From NCBI RefSeq assembly GCF_000517545.1, contig NZ_BAIV01000033.1, forward strand, positions 1 through 61,620: 61,620 bases of DNA, read 5' to 3'. Position numbers and translations under genes: made by a program. This DNA is from Bacteroides reticulotermitis JCM 10512 (GTDB taxonomy: Bacteria > Bacteroidota > Bacteroidia > Bacteroidales > Bacteroidaceae). A model generated the notes under the pieces. It worked only from the letters and a program-made list of their open reading frames with translations. It was not told the origin of the DNA and did no database searches. Within the stretch, counting starts at the first letter, position 1; each line of letters opens with the position of its first letter. Below are positions 10,792 to 22,012 of the stretch, piece by piece.

Positions 10792-13127
10792 ATGAAGAAT
10801 ACGTATAGGTTATGGGGATATATGATGGCAGGTGTACTGTTGGCCGCTTGTTCGGTTACCAAACATTTGCCCGAGGGCGAGCAACTTTATACAGGGAGTG
10901 AAACCGAGATACTGAATAAATCGACGACTAAGGTGGGCGAGACGGCTCTAACCGAAATCGAAGCAGCCCTCAACAAGACACCGAGCACTAAAATAGTAGG
11001 TGGCTTTTTGCCCATTCCTTTCAAAATGTGGATGTACAATAGCTTTGTGAAGTATGAGAAAGGGTTGGGTAAATGGATGTTCAACAAGTTGGCAGCCAAT
11101 CCGCCGGTCTTCATCTCGACCGTGAGCCCGGATGTGCGTGCGAAGATAGCTACTAACTTGCTTCGTGACTACGGCTACTTTAACGGTACCGTTTCGTACG
11201 CAACGTTGGTGAATAAAAAAGATAGTTTGAAAGCCGGTATACGCTATACGGTGGACATGAAGAATCCTTACGAGGTAGATACAATCTTTTATCAGGGCTT
11301 TTCCCGACCGACTTTGCAGGTTATGGAACGTGGGCGGAGAATGGCGTACGTGAAACCCGGTGAGCAGTTTAACGTAGTCGAATTGGATGAGGAACGGACA
11401 CGTGTCAGCAGTCTGTTGCGTAACCGCGGCTACTTCTACTTCCGCCCCGACTATATGACTTTTCAGGCAGATACAACGCTGGTTCCCGGTGGGCATATCA
11501 GTCTAAAATTACTTCCGGTTGGTGTACTCCCTGCTGCCGCGCAACGGCAATACTATGTGGGTAACTCTTCGATTTACCTATATGGAAAGAATGGGGAAGC
11601 GCCTACTGATAGTATGACCTACAAGGATATGAACATCCACTACTACGAAAAGCTGAAGGTGCGCCCCAATATGTTATATCGTTGGACTAATTATCAGGCT
11701 TATGTACGGAGCAGGCAAATGAGAGCATCGAACCGGACGCGTTTGTATAGTCAGCACCGACAGGAACAGGTGCAGGAGAAACTGAGCCAGTTAGGCATTT
11801 TCAGTTACATGGATGTGCAATATGCACCACGTGATGCGGCAGCGAATTCCGATACCTTGGATGTTGCTTTGCGGGCTACCTTTGCTAAACCGCTGGATGC
11901 TGAGTTGGAACTAAATGTTGTGACTAAGAGCAACGACCAAACAGGTCCCGGAGCTTCTTTCGGAGTGACGCGTAACAATGTGTTCGGAGGAGGAGAGAGC
12001 TGGAACGTCAAGCTGAAAGGCTCGTATGAATGGCAAACGGGAAGTGGCGAGAAGAACTCTCTCATGAATAGTTGGGAGATGGGACTTTCTACGGCATTGA
12101 CTTTCCCACGGGTGGTATTCCCACGTTGGGGAAAGCAAGAGTTCGACTTCCCGGCCACGACGACCTTCCGGTTGTATGTCAATCAATTGAATCGTGCAAA
12201 GTATTATAAACTACTCTCCTTTGGCGGAAATGCGACCTACGATTTCCAACCGACACGGACTAATAAGCATAGCATTACACCCTTTAAACTAACGTTTAAT
12301 GTACTCCAACATAAATCGCCCGAATTTGAGGCCATTGCCGACGCCAATCCGGCTCTGTATCTCAGTTTAAAGGATCAGTTTATTCCGGCTATGGAATATA
12401 CGTACACATACGATAACTCTTCGATGAGGCGTGTTAAGAATCCGATCTGGTGGCAGTCCACGATAACCTCGGCGGGTAATATCACCTCGGGTATTTATCG
12501 GATATTCGGTAAATCGTTTAGCGAACCGGATAAAAGTCTGCTTAACGCTCCTTTCGCGCAGTTCGTTAAGTTGAGTACCGAGTTCCGCCATTTGTGGAAG
12601 ATGGATCAGAACAATATGGTGGCGAGCCGGGTAGCGTTGGGAACTTTGTTCACGTATGGCAATGCACGATAGCACCGTATAGCGAACAGTTCTATGTCGG
12701 TGGTGCTAATAGCATTCGTGCCTTTACGGTGCGTAGTATCGGTCCGGGCGGCTATCATCCCGAGAAAGACCAATATTCATTCCTCGATCAGACGGGAACA
12801 TTCCGCTTTGAGGCCAATGTAGAGTATCGCTTTCGCATCTTCAAAAGTTTCTGGGGAGCGACTTTCCTTGATGCGGGTAATGTGTGGTTGTTGCGCAAGG
12901 ATGAGGCTCGGAAAGACTCTCAGCTTCAGTTGAAGACTTTCTCTAAGCAGATCGCATTGGGTACGGGAGTCGGATTCCGCTACGATATGGATATTCTGGT
13001 CTTCCGGTTCGACTTCGGTATTCCGCTTCACTATCCGTATGACACGGAAAAGAATGGTTATTTCAATGCCGGCGGGGCCTTCTTTAAGAATCTGGGAATC
13101 CACTTCGCAATTGGGTATCCCTTCTGA
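10792..13127 (+). CDS. TamL-type BamA/TamA family outer-membrane lipoprotein (frameshifted)
   Basis: Outer-membrane beta-barrel of the Omp85/TamA group, about 778 residues when rejoined. The N-terminus has a lipobox (LLAAC), the hallmark of TamL, the lipidated Bacteroidetes counterpart of TamA. POTRA-like repeats occupy roughly residues 30-330, followed by a 16-strand-type barrel and a final segment ending in IHFAIGYPF with the terminal aromatic residue of barrel proteins. The frame breaks near 12665; adding one C (GCACG to GCCACG) joins YGNAT to IAPYSEQFYVGGANSIRAF, the conserved Omp85 region. It starts 2 bp after tamB, so the two make a TamB-TamL pair. The break is probably an assembly error. 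Confidence 0.88.
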
Positions 13128-13128
13128 T

Positions 13129-13706
13129 TTTCTTTCTTTGTCTTGAAACAAAGAAAGAAACAAAGAAAATTCAAGGCTTCTTTGTGAAGGCTACTCCGGT
13201 GCTTCCTCTGGCTAACGGGCAGAAACTCGCTTCGCTCAAACAGTCTGCCCGTCTTAACGCCATCGGAAACTCCTCCGTTTTACGCCTTCACAAAGAGGCC
13301 GGTCTTGGTTTTCTGTTGCTTTCATTCTGTTACTCTTTGCTTATGTGGGTGTTTGCTCTTATGGTACTCTTATGATTGCTTTCATTCTGTTACTTCTTGC
13401 TTGTGTTGGTGCTTGTTCTTATGGTATGGTATTCTTATGATTGCTTTCGTCTGTTTGTGTAAGTGGATGTTTTAGCGATGGTATGCACACACACGTCACT
13501 GTCCATCCATTTATGTAATAGAACCGAAAGGTCTTCGCTCTACCTTTTGCTCCGTTAAGCGGACGACTGGAATGGAGCGTTAAAGCGGGCAGATTGTTTG
13601 AGCGAAGCGAGTTGCTGCCCGATAGCGGAATGTAAAGAGGGAGTAGGAGCAAAAAGTCAAGCTTGAGCTTTTCTTTGGTTCTTTCTTTTGTCTCAAGACA
13701 AAAGAA
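13129..13706. repeat. Non-coding element bounded by nested inverted repeats
   Basis: The gap between tamL and the nucleotidyltransferase is flanked by inverted copies of one sequence. The outer pair is at 13129-13176 and 13661-13706; each contains its own hairpin (13129-13160, stem of 12 bp; 13683-13706, stem of 10 bp with loop TCAA). The inner pair is at about 13213-13258 and 13580-13625, each with a CGGGCAG...CTGCCCG hairpin enclosing a CTCGCTTCGCTC core or its complement. No convincing gene is present. It may be two opposed copies of an extragenic repeat or a small non-autonomous element. Confidence 0.65.
13316..13466 (+). repeat. Imperfect tandem repeats of about 60-65 bp
   Basis: TTGCTTTCATTCTGTTACT starts two imperfect copies at 13316 and 13376, each ending in TCTTATGA, and a third degenerate partial copy starts at 13441. 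They lie inside the inverted-repeat element. Function unknown. Confidence 0.6.
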
Positions 13707-13720
13707 TAGAACATTTTTAG

Positions 13721-13728
13721 TACATTTG
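13721..13728 (+). promoter_or_regulatory. Promoter -7 box (TACATTTG)
   Basis: TACATTTG fits TANNTTTG and lies 54 bp before the start codon of the nucleotidyltransferase gene, just outside the inverted-repeat element. Confidence 0.5.
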
Positions 13729-13782
13729 CCCCAGATTCTGATGCCATTGACATCACTAACCTATTTAAATATTACACAAGTT

Positions 13783-14694
13783 ATGAAACCAACTTTATTT
13801 TTATTGGCTGCCGGAATGGGTAGTCGCTATGGAGGCTTGAAACAATTGGACGGACTGGGTCCTAATGGCGAAACTATTATGGATTATTCTATTTACGATG
13901 CCATTAACGCCGGATTCGGCAAACTGGTATTTGTAATTCGCAAGGACTTTGAACAAGATTTCCGTGATAAAATTATTTCCAAATACGCGGGACACATCCC
14001 TTGCGAACTCGTATTTCAGGGTGTGAATGATCTTCCGGAAGGCTTTACATGTCCGGCAGACCGCACCAAACCTTGGGGAACAAACCACGCTGTCATGATG
14101 GGTGCCAACGTGATTAAAGAACCGTTTGCGGTAATCAACTGCGATGACTTCTACGGACGTGAATCTTTCGAGGTTATGGGTAAATACCTCTCCGCACTGC
14201 CGGAAGGCTCGAAGAATGTATACTCGATGGTAGGTTTTCGAGTAGGTAATACCTTGAGTGAAAGTGGTACGGTATCTCGGGGGATCTGTGGTACGGATGC
14301 TAAAAATCTGCTGACTTCTGTGGTAGAACGTACGAAGATTAAACGCGTGGATGGTGAAGTGAAGTACATTGGCGATGATGGCGAATGGGTGTCTACTCCG
14401 GACAATACACCGGTTAGTATGAACTTTTGGGGCTTTACACCGGATTACTTTGCGTATAGCGAAGAGTTCTTCAAAGCTTTCTTGAGCGATCCGAAGAACA
14501 TGGAAAACCTGAAGAGCGAGTTCTTCATTCCGTTGATGGTCGATAAGTTGATTAACGATCAGACCGCAACTGTGGAAGTGCTCGACACTGCCAGCAAATG
14601 GTTCGGTGTGACTTATCCTGAAGACCGTCAGAGTGTGGTAGATAAGATTCAGGCATTGATCGATGCAGGAGAATATCCGAATAAATTGTTCTAA
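13783..14694 (+). CDS. Sugar nucleotidyltransferase family protein
   Basis: Protein of 303 residues with the nucleotidyltransferase N-terminus LFLLAAGMGSRYGGLKQLDG, a GT-A fold nucleotide-binding loop. Asp in the NCDDFYG motif is the likely metal-binding residue. Family members join a sugar 1-phosphate to a nucleoside triphosphate, but this Bacteroidetes group is not assigned to one sugar. The start at 13783 is chosen because the conserved loop begins within a few residues; an upstream extension to 13663 would run through the repeat element. It is monocistronic, followed by a strong hairpin terminator. Confidence 0.85.
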   Translation: MKPTLFLLAAGMGSRYGGLKQLDGLGPNGETIMDYSIYDAINAGFGKLVFVIRKDFEQDFRDKIISKYAGHIPCELVFQGVNDLPEGFTCPADRTKPWGTNHAVMMGANVIKEPFAVINCDDFYGRESFEVMGKYLSALPEGSKNVYSMVGFRVGNTLSESGTVSRGICGTDAKNLLTSVVERTKIKRVDGEVKYIGDDGEWVSTPDNTPVSMNFWGFTPDYFAYSEEFFKAFLSDPKNMENLKSEFFIPLMVDKLINDQTATVEVLDTASKWFGVTYPEDRQSVVDKIQALIDAGEYPNKLF

Positions 14695-14724
14695 TCCGAA
14701 AGGACTGGAACTGTAATATATAAA

Positions 14725-14765
14725 AGAGTAGCCGTTCTGAGAATAGAACGGCTACTCTATTTTTA
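14725..14765 (+). terminator. Intrinsic terminator, possibly bidirectional
   Basis: A perfect 14-bp stem (AGAGTAGCCGTTCT and its complement, loop GAGAAT) is followed by a T-rich stretch. It sits between the convergent nucleotidyltransferase and S9 peptidase genes and has A/T runs on both sides, so it could serve both. Confidence 0.85.
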
Positions 14766-14807
14766 TAGGTCGTGCACGCGTAGGCAGCGTGTAACTCCCC
14801 TCGGACT

Positions 14808-17054
14808 CTATTTCAAATTAACATCCTCCATTTCGGCGGGGTGGCATTCAGCAGGTGACGGACAAAGAAATCGTAGCGCTTATGTTCGCCAAAGTTTTCT
14901 CCCATCGTATGGTGGCACCCGGAATAACAACCAACTCAAAATCTTTATTTGCTTTAATCAAGGCATTCACTACCTGCATGGTCGAAGCCGGATCGACATT
15001 GTCGTCCATTTCTCCTACTACCAGCATCAAAGGGCGACTCAGCAGGTGGGCATTCTCTACATTCGATCCTTCTTTATATGCATCACCTACCGGATAGCCT
15101 AGCCAAAGTTCATTCCACCAAATCTTATCCATCCGGTTGTCGTGGCAACCGCAGGCGGAATAGGCTGCTTTGTAGAATTCCGGGTGAAGTAACACGGCAC
15201 TGGTCGACTCTTGTCCACCGGCCGAGCATCCGTAAATACCTACCCGGTCGATATCCATATAGGGATATTTCTGTGTCGCGGCTTTAATCCATGCCATATG
15301 ATCGGGTAATCCGGCATCTTTCAGGTTCTTATAACATACGTTCTCAAACTCGCGTGAGCGGAAAGACGTACTCATGCCATCTACCATGACCACAATGAAA
15401 CCCAGTTCGGCAAGCGAGGTCATGTACCAGTTGTAAGGTATAAAGGTTTTCGGAACATACTGGTCGCCCGGGCCCTGATAGATATATTCAATTACCGGAT
15501 ATTTTTTGGTCGGGTCGAAGTTGCTAGGTCGCACAATCAATCCCCACATATCCGTTTTGCCGTCACGTCCCTTCGCTACGAATACTTCCGGAGCTTTCCA
15601 ACCTTCGGCAACCAACTTGCTGATGTCCGCAGTTTCGAGTGGCATCACGATCTTGCCGTCCTTTGCGCTACGCAATACCGCAACAGGTGCTTTATCTACC
15701 ATCGAGTAAACATCTACCAGATAGTTCATGTCTTGTGAGAACCAGGCTTTGTGCATCCCCTCTTCAGGCGTAAGGCAGGTCAGCCTTTTCCATTGAAACC
15801 GATGCGATAGTAACGGATCAGGTAGGGATCTTCATTCGGTTGTACCCCATTGGCGGAGAAGTAAATCTGTCGGTTGGCTTCGTCTACCCGAAGCACTTCG
15901 CGCACATACCATTCTCCCCGTGTGATTTGCTGTATGGGTTTCGCAGTAGAGCGGTCGTACATATATAAATGGTTCCAGTTGTCACGTTCGCTCATCCATA
16001 TCATATGTTTTCCGTCCGGTAGATCGTGACGGAAACGGCGGGTATAATTCACGTATTTGTCACTGGTCTCTTCGACAAGCGGGCGTACGCTTCCATTCTC
16101 AGTGGAGAGTTCCAACACACGGTACACCTGATGGCCGCGTTGATTGTATTCAAACGTTACAGCACGGCTGTCGTTATTCCACTCAGGAGCGGAAACATCA
16201 TACTGCTGGGCGAATAAATCGGTTGCGGGGATTACGCTCCGTCCCGTTTCCACTTCATAAATACAAGGGACTTTGAAAGGCAGTTCGTCACCGGGTTTAG
16301 CATACTCCTGTTTGTGAAGTTTTGGTTGCAGCTGATCGACTGGCGAGGACTCTACGTAATAAACATAACGCTTCTCTACCGGACGTATCTTGCAAGAGGC
16401 TACTTTTTTGCTGTCGGGTGACCAACGAAGATAGGCGGAATAGTAATTCCCCAACGTACCGTCTAGGCTCAACTGTTTCTCTTTGCCGGTGGCGATCTCT
16501 TTTACATAGATATTATCATTCTTGATGAAAGCCATGTATTTACCATCGGGCGAGGAGATAGGGGCTGCTGTCTTTTCATCATCCACCTCCATCCAGTGTC
16601 GAGGTGTAGGAGGAATAGGAAGTGTACCCTCATTGGTCAGCTGATTACTCTGCACAACATACATCCACTGTTGATTGTTGAACACAAAGCGGAGTGTGTC
16701 CAAACTCTTGTTGACAGAGAGCCGTTCCAACGACAGTGTTCCCGGCTTAATCTCTTTCTTGGAGGCTTGACTTAGTGCGATAGCCAGCTTCTGATGATCG
16801 AACAGTTCTGTTCGATCCTTTTTGTCGGCATTGACAGCCACATAGATTCGTCCCTCCGGGGTATTGCGTACGTACCAAAAACCGTGCGTGTTTTCGATCC
16901 ACTGCGGGGTTACGTTGGCGTAGTATACGTTGTTCGCACTGTATTTCTCTCTTAAAGAGTAGGCACGGCGATAATCATCTGCCGTGCCTTGAGCAATTGC
17001 CATGCTCCCGCTAAGGAGCATGGCAGTAAATAAACCTAACTTACTAACTTTCAT
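14808..17054 (-). CDS. S9 family dipeptidyl-peptidase, DPP4-like (three frame breaks)
   Basis: Exported serine peptidase of about 750 residues when rejoined. A signal peptide (about 1-22 from MKVSKLG) precedes the DPPIV N-terminal beta-propeller, then the alpha/beta-hydrolase domain with nucleophile motif GCSAGG, an Asp near GEMDDN and a His region near the C-terminus. S9 dipeptidyl-peptidases remove X-Pro or X-Ala dipeptides. Three breaks are visible: near 15783 (one C lost, GGCC to GGC in the coding strand), near 14911 (ACCC to ACC) and near 14828 (GGG to GG). Correcting all three gives the family C-terminus with HTMGENFGEHKRYDFFVRHL and a stop at 14808. It is the last gene of the minus-strand arm, 83 bp after GH127. 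An alternative start lies at 17066. Confidence 0.85.
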
Positions 17055-17137
17055 CTTTGTTATCATTGGTCTTTATTCGTGGACGTATGACTCCTTTTTC
17101 CAGGAATCAGTCGCTAAGATATACTTTTTCGGGAGAA

Positions 17138-19542
17138 TTATTTAACTTCCCATTCGAATAACCCGGAAGAATAATTGCCTGGCTGAACGACTTCCAGTTT
17201 GACGGCTTTCGTCTGTACCGGATCGAAGTTCACCGTATTGCCTGTTCCTTTTTCTACACCGTACTTGTCGGCACCCTTGACCGGTTGCCAATTACCGGAT
17301 GCGTCTTTATAGTAAACCCTCCAGCTCTGAGGTACACGACAACCTCCCCAGGGAGCATCGTCGAACCAATATACGGTAGCACTGGAAACTGTTGCGGCTT
17401 CTGTAAATTCGTAAGAGATCCATTCGGTGCTTCCTTGTTTAGGCCACCAATGGTAGTAAGGCATCGAACGGTCGTTTTCATCTTTGGGTACGAGTCGGTC
17501 GTTGATGGCCGAAATCGATTTAACCTTATGGGATGCATCCACTTTACTTTCCGAAGCCAGGGTAGCAGGCATGGCCGGGCGCGAAGCACTCAAGTCTTGT
17601 GGCAACCATACAGCCATGGAACCCGAACACGGTGTGCCCAAGCATAGTAAGGTATTAAAGTGAGTTTTACATCCTGAGTTGTCAGGCGTCCGCGGTTGTC
17701 ATAACTCAGAATTTGCGCGTCTGTCTTCAATTGGTCGATACCATAAAGTAGATCGGGCTTATTAACAACTTCAAACTGAGGAGCGAGATTCATAAATACA
17801 CTTAGTACATCAAATTCATTGTCAGGCCATTCGGCACAATAAACAATCGGTCCGCGTTCTACGGCAATGCGTCCGCGATCGGCTTCCACCTTATTGTTGG
17901 CTTTGACTGTGCGAGCTTCCATATCGAAGTGAACTTCTACTTTATCTCCTTTTTTCCAGCGGCGATCGATGCTGAAATATCCATCTTTCAACTCACTCTT
18001 TACCGTTTCACCATTCACTTTTATCGAATAGCCGAGGCGTTTTCCATCGCTGTATGCGTACAAATCGCTTGGTACTACCTGATTCTGCACCCATCCCGGA
18101 ATACGTATTTTGAGAGCAAACTGTCCCGCAGCGTTTTTGTTAACTCCGATTGTGATATCTCCATTCCACGGATACTTGGTTGTTTGTTCCAGGGAAACAG
18201 CTTTTCCGCCAACCTTAACGTCCGAAGTGTTGGACATGAAAAGGTTGACATATACATCCCGGTCTTTAACGGCGTAGATATAGCCCGGAAGCGAAGGAAT
18301 GAATCGACAGATGTTAGAAGGGCAGCAAGCACAACCAAACCAAGGCTGGCGTTGGTGCTGACCGATACTTTCCAATGGATTCGGATAAAAGAAGCCGCCA
18401 CCATCGAGCGATACACCCGAAATGAGCCCGTTGTAAAGCGTACGTTCCAGTACATCATAATACTTCGATTCGCCGTGAAGCAGGAAGAGGCGATAGTTGA
18501 CATACACATTGCCGATTGCCGCACAGGTCTCACAGTAGGCCGACATATTAGGCAGTTCGTAGTTTTTGCCAAATGCTTCACCGGCTGAAGTAGAGCCGAT
18601 TCCTCCGGTAATATAATACTTCTTACCGACAATATTATCCCAGATACGGTCGACGGCATGGATATAAGCAGTATCACCCGTTAGTGCGGCTACATCCGCC
18701 ATACCGGCATACATATAAGCGGCACGAACAGCGTGGCCTACCGCTTCATCCTGCTCGATTACCGGTTTATGCGCCTGGCTATATTCGTCCTTGCGACTCG
18801 TATATCCGCGTTGATCGAGGAAGAATTTTGCTTGGTCGAGGTATTTCTGTTGTCCGGTCACTAGGTATAGTTTGGCAAGTGCCATTTCAGCGATCTGATG
18901 TCCGGGTACATATATTTGTTGTCCGGGGTTCGGTCCTATTTCGCGGCATACACAATCGGCATACTTAATTGCGATGTCGAGGAAGTTGCGTTTACCCGTA
19001 GCTTGGTAGTGTGCGATGGCACCTTCTACCATGTGGCCGAGGTTGTAGAACTCATGACTCAAATCCTCTTCTTTTTCCCAACGCTTATTACCGGCCCACT
19101 CATGTGGATGTTTGGGATTCATGGTCCGGCTGGTATATAAATAGCCATCCGGCTCTTGGGCGGCAGCTACGATCACGAGTACACTATCTATGTATTTGGA
19201 CAGTTTCTTGTCGGGATAGGTCTGCATCAGGTAACTGGCTCCCTCGATTGTTTTATAGACATCGGTGTCGTCAAAAGCCAGTCCGCCTACCTTGATCGTA
19301 TCACTTGGATGAGCGGCATTGACAAAGTTCTGGTATCTGCCTGTCTCTTCACATTTGCTGAACGCCAATGGAATAGTGACTTTCCGGCTTGCGTCCAGTC
19401 GCTGTCCCCAGAAGGCATCGGTTACTTTGACTGATGTGAATGGCACGGGACTAATCGGATAGCCGTGCGACGGTTGCTTAACTTGTGCCTGACCACTTGC
19501 TAAAGCTGCGGTCAATAGGGCGGTAATTGCTAATTTCTTCAT
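17138..19542 (-). CDS. GH127 beta-L-arabinofuranosidase with C-terminal discoidin-like domain (frameshifted)
   Basis: Exported enzyme of about 800 residues. Numbering from an upstream Met at 19548, the GH127 signature is complete. Glu340 and Cys342 (YCETC), and Cys408 and Cys409 (GCACCP), match the zinc set Glu338/Cys340/Cys417/Cys418 of Bifidobacterium HypBA1. Cys408 would be the nucleophile, and Glu324 (GEAFG) sits at the spacing of the acid/base Glu322. The family releases beta-L-arabinofuranose, notably from hydroxyproline-linked oligoarabinosides. The last 165 residues resemble a discoidin/F5-8C-type module. The frame breaks near 17628; adding one G (CGTG to CGTGG) joins YYAWAHRGSGSMAVWLPQDL. 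Third gene of the minus-strand arm. Confidence 0.92.
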
Positions 19543-19599
19543 GGTCATCTCTTATTTTAATTGTTTTCTTTTCTAAATTATTCTCTCTGCTTATCCGGA

Positions 19600-22002
19600 T
19601 TATTTAAGTTTGGGGAGGTACTCATCCCACAGTTTCAGGCTATGCAAATAGCCAGTGAAAGGCCAGTTGCCTTCGGCATTAAGCCCCAAAGTTACAAACT
19701 GTGACGGTTTAATCAGTAATTGAATATCTTTTTCGCTCACCAGTTGGTCATTCACATAGACCTGCTCGATGCGACCGTCGAAACAGATGTATATATGTTG
19801 CCACTTGCCTGCCCACTCGTTCAGGTTTTTATAGCCAGCGTCTTCGTACCATCCATAGTGGTTGATAACTCCGCAACGCGGTTCCGTGCCGTTGACGAGC
19901 ATGATTTTTTCCAATTCGTCGTGTGAAGTCGTAAAGTCGGCTACACACTCATTCAGATCGATGGTAGGATTCAGCACCCATGCTTCCAGTGTATATGGGG
20001 CGTTGTCCAACAGTGTGGTTGGTAGTTGGAAATTGGAGCGAAATACCTGACTGCCATCGAATCGGAAACCTTTTTTACCGGCTGTTTCTTCAACGATGGA
20101 AGGTGCTTTGATCCCCTCAAAGATTCCTTTTACCCCGTTGTTCGGTATATACTGTACGGTATCTCCTAGCGAGAACGCATCGGCGGTGATGCTGACTACC
20201 AACCCTTTCTTTTGCAAGTTAGCGGCAGGCAGACGAACGATATCCATCGTTGCATCGAATGCTTTTTCGGCCTCCTCCTGTACCCAGTTATAGTAGCGCA
20301 AGTTTGTGATGATTAATGGTTCTGCCCCGCTTTGAAGTAAAATCTTCCCGTTAGAGAGCGAAGACTTTACTTCATCGCTTTGCCATTTACCTAACCTATA
20401 AACTAATACACTAAGCGTATGCTCTGTTGATGGAGAAAGCAGCGGATGGAGAAACTCCAGTGTGGTGCCCGGCTCGAGTACCAACGCATCACGTCCGGCA
20501 ATGCGTTGCGTACGTGCTGCCCCCTGTTTGAGTTTGAAAGAACCACCGAGCATTCCCTCATTGTTCTCCCATTCCCGCCCGTTCCAATCGGCGGCCGTCA
20601 GCCCGAGCCATTGTTGAGGCGCTGATGCTTCGATACCTCCGAATACTTTGATATTCCAGATAGCTCCTCCGAAACCGTTTTTCTGTCCGCCTGTAAAGGT
20701 CAGGCGTACGTAACGGGCTTTCGTTTTACCGAAATCTACCATAGGACTACCGGCTAGATGATTGTTACGTTTGTCAGCAAAAACACTCCACTGCTTGCCG
20801 TTAACGGATGTCTCTATCAAGTATTGATAGAACTGAGTGCCGTATTGAAACTGTGTCCAGATGGTTTGTATCTGCTGGTTCGATCCCAGATCGATTTCAA
20901 TCCACTCTTGTCCCATCCCCCGGGGGCGCCATAGCGTTCCATTATTGTCATCTACCGCCAGTTCGGGACGGAAGTTGTCATCGTAGAATGAAGAGGCACG
21001 AACCGTTTTCTGATACGCTAGATTCTTGGATTGGACAGTTGAGGGAGCTAATGCGCCTACTCCGTCGTGTGTGGGAATTATCTTCTGAATATTACCTTCC
21101 GCATCAAATGTCATACGATCTATGCAAACCTGACGGTGGAAGCCACGGTTCGCATGAGGATTGTCGTGGCGGTGATAAACGATGTAATAGTTGTCTCCTT
21201 CCTGCAAGATGCTGTGATGTCCCGGTCCGTGTATCGTTCCGTCGGCCGAAGTCTCGAGTATGCATCCACCGTATTTGTACGGACCCAAAGGCGCATCGGA
21301 GGTGGCGTATTGCACACGATATGTCTGATCGTGGCACGACCCCGATGAATACATGAAATAGTAGATCCCGTTTCGTTTAATGACAAAGGGAGCCTCAAAG
21401 AAATCGGTTGCTTCGGTATTGGGAATCAGGCGTGTTTTGGAAAAACCTTTCAAATCAGATGTCATCTTTCCGGCACCACAGCCGAACCCCTTGTAAATAC
21501 CCCAAGTTCCCCAATACATATAAACGGAACCATCATCGTCCACAAATGTCTGTCCATCCAGTGTGATTGCGTTGGTTACAAAGCGATCGGGTATTAGCAC
21601 CGCTTCACTTTCTCCCAATATGTTCTTCCAAGGGCCGCGAGGAGTATCACTTACTCCACAATGAATGATGCAAGGCTGACAATAGAAATAGTAATATTTG
21701 CCGTCGCTGTGACGCATTACGTCGGGTGCCCATATCCAATGGCTGTCCGGCCAGTTCATTGGCATGAGCGTCCAGTTGGCAAAGTCTTTACTGGTCCATA
21801 CTTGCGCCGGACCGAATCCTGCGCCACTACCGTCGGTTGTTGCATATATATAATAGGTGTCGCCGAATTTCTTGACTGTTGGGTCGGCAAAGTATCCGGG
21901 AATAACCGGATTACCTGTTCCCGGAGTATCGAATGAAGCCTGCGCTAAAACAGAAACTGTTCCGCATAAAAGCGCAGCGAGCCAAAAATAAAGTCTATTC
22001 AT
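19600..22002 (-). CDS. GH43 family glycosidase with CBM32-like and LamG-like modules
   Basis: Exported modular glycosidase of 800 residues. From the start at 22002: signal peptide about 1-20; GH43 five-blade propeller about 25-320 with Asp40 (FADPT, base), Asp94 (WAPDV, pKa modulator) and Glu203 (FFEAPF, acid); a discoidin/CBM32-like domain about 335-470; a linker domain; and a LamG-like ConA fold about 640-795. GH43 enzymes are mostly alpha-L-arabinofuranosidases, beta-xylosidases or galactan hydrolases; the subfamily cannot be fixed here. It starts 10 bp after the GH97 stop. The start MNRLYFWLA is preferred to 22047, which overlaps GH97 and adds residues before the signal. Confidence 0.9.
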   Translation of the reverse strand: MNRLYFWLAALLCGTVSVLAQASFDTPGTGNPVIPGYFADPTVKKFGDTYYIYATTDGSGAGFGPAQVWTSKDFANWTLMPMNWPDSHWIWAPDVMRHSDGKYYYFYCQPCIIHCGVSDTPRGPWKNILGESEAVLIPDRFVTNAITLDGQTFVDDDGSVYMYWGTWGIYKGFGCGAGKMTSDLKGFSKTRLIPNTEATDFFEAPFVIKRNGIYYFMYSSGSCHDQTYRVQYATSDAPLGPYKYGGCILETSADGTIHGPGHHSILQEGDNYYIVYHRHDNPHANRGFHRQVCIDRMTFDAEGNIQKIIPTHDGVGALAPSTVQSKNLAYQKTVRASSFYDDNFRPELAVDDNNGTLWRPRGMGQEWIEIDLGSNQQIQTIWTQFQYGTQFYQYLIETSVNGKQWSVFADKRNNHLAGSPMVDFGKTKARYVRLTFTGGQKNGFGGAIWNIKVFGGIEASAPQQWLGLTAADWNGREWENNEGMLGGSFKLKQGAARTQRIAGRDALVLEPGTTLEFLHPLLSPSTEHTLSVLVYRLGKWQSDEVKSSLSNGKILLQSGAEPLIITNLRYYNWVQEEAEKAFDATMDIVRLPAANLQKKGLVVSITADAFSLGDTVQYIPNNGVKGIFEGIKAPSIVEETAGKKGFRFDGSQVFRSNFQLPTTLLDNAPYTLEAWVLNPTIDLNECVADFTTSHDELEKIMLVNGTEPRCGVINHYGWYEDAGYKNLNEWAGKWQHIYICFDGRIEQVYVNDQLVSEKDIQLLIKPSQFVTLGLNAEGNWPFTGYLHSLKLWDEYLPKLK

Positions 22003-22012
22003 AGGTGTCTTT

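Noticed and set aside
13184..13375. Possible 63-residue ORF in the repeat element
   Set aside because: It reads through inverted and tandem repeats, has no start signal and resembles no protein family.
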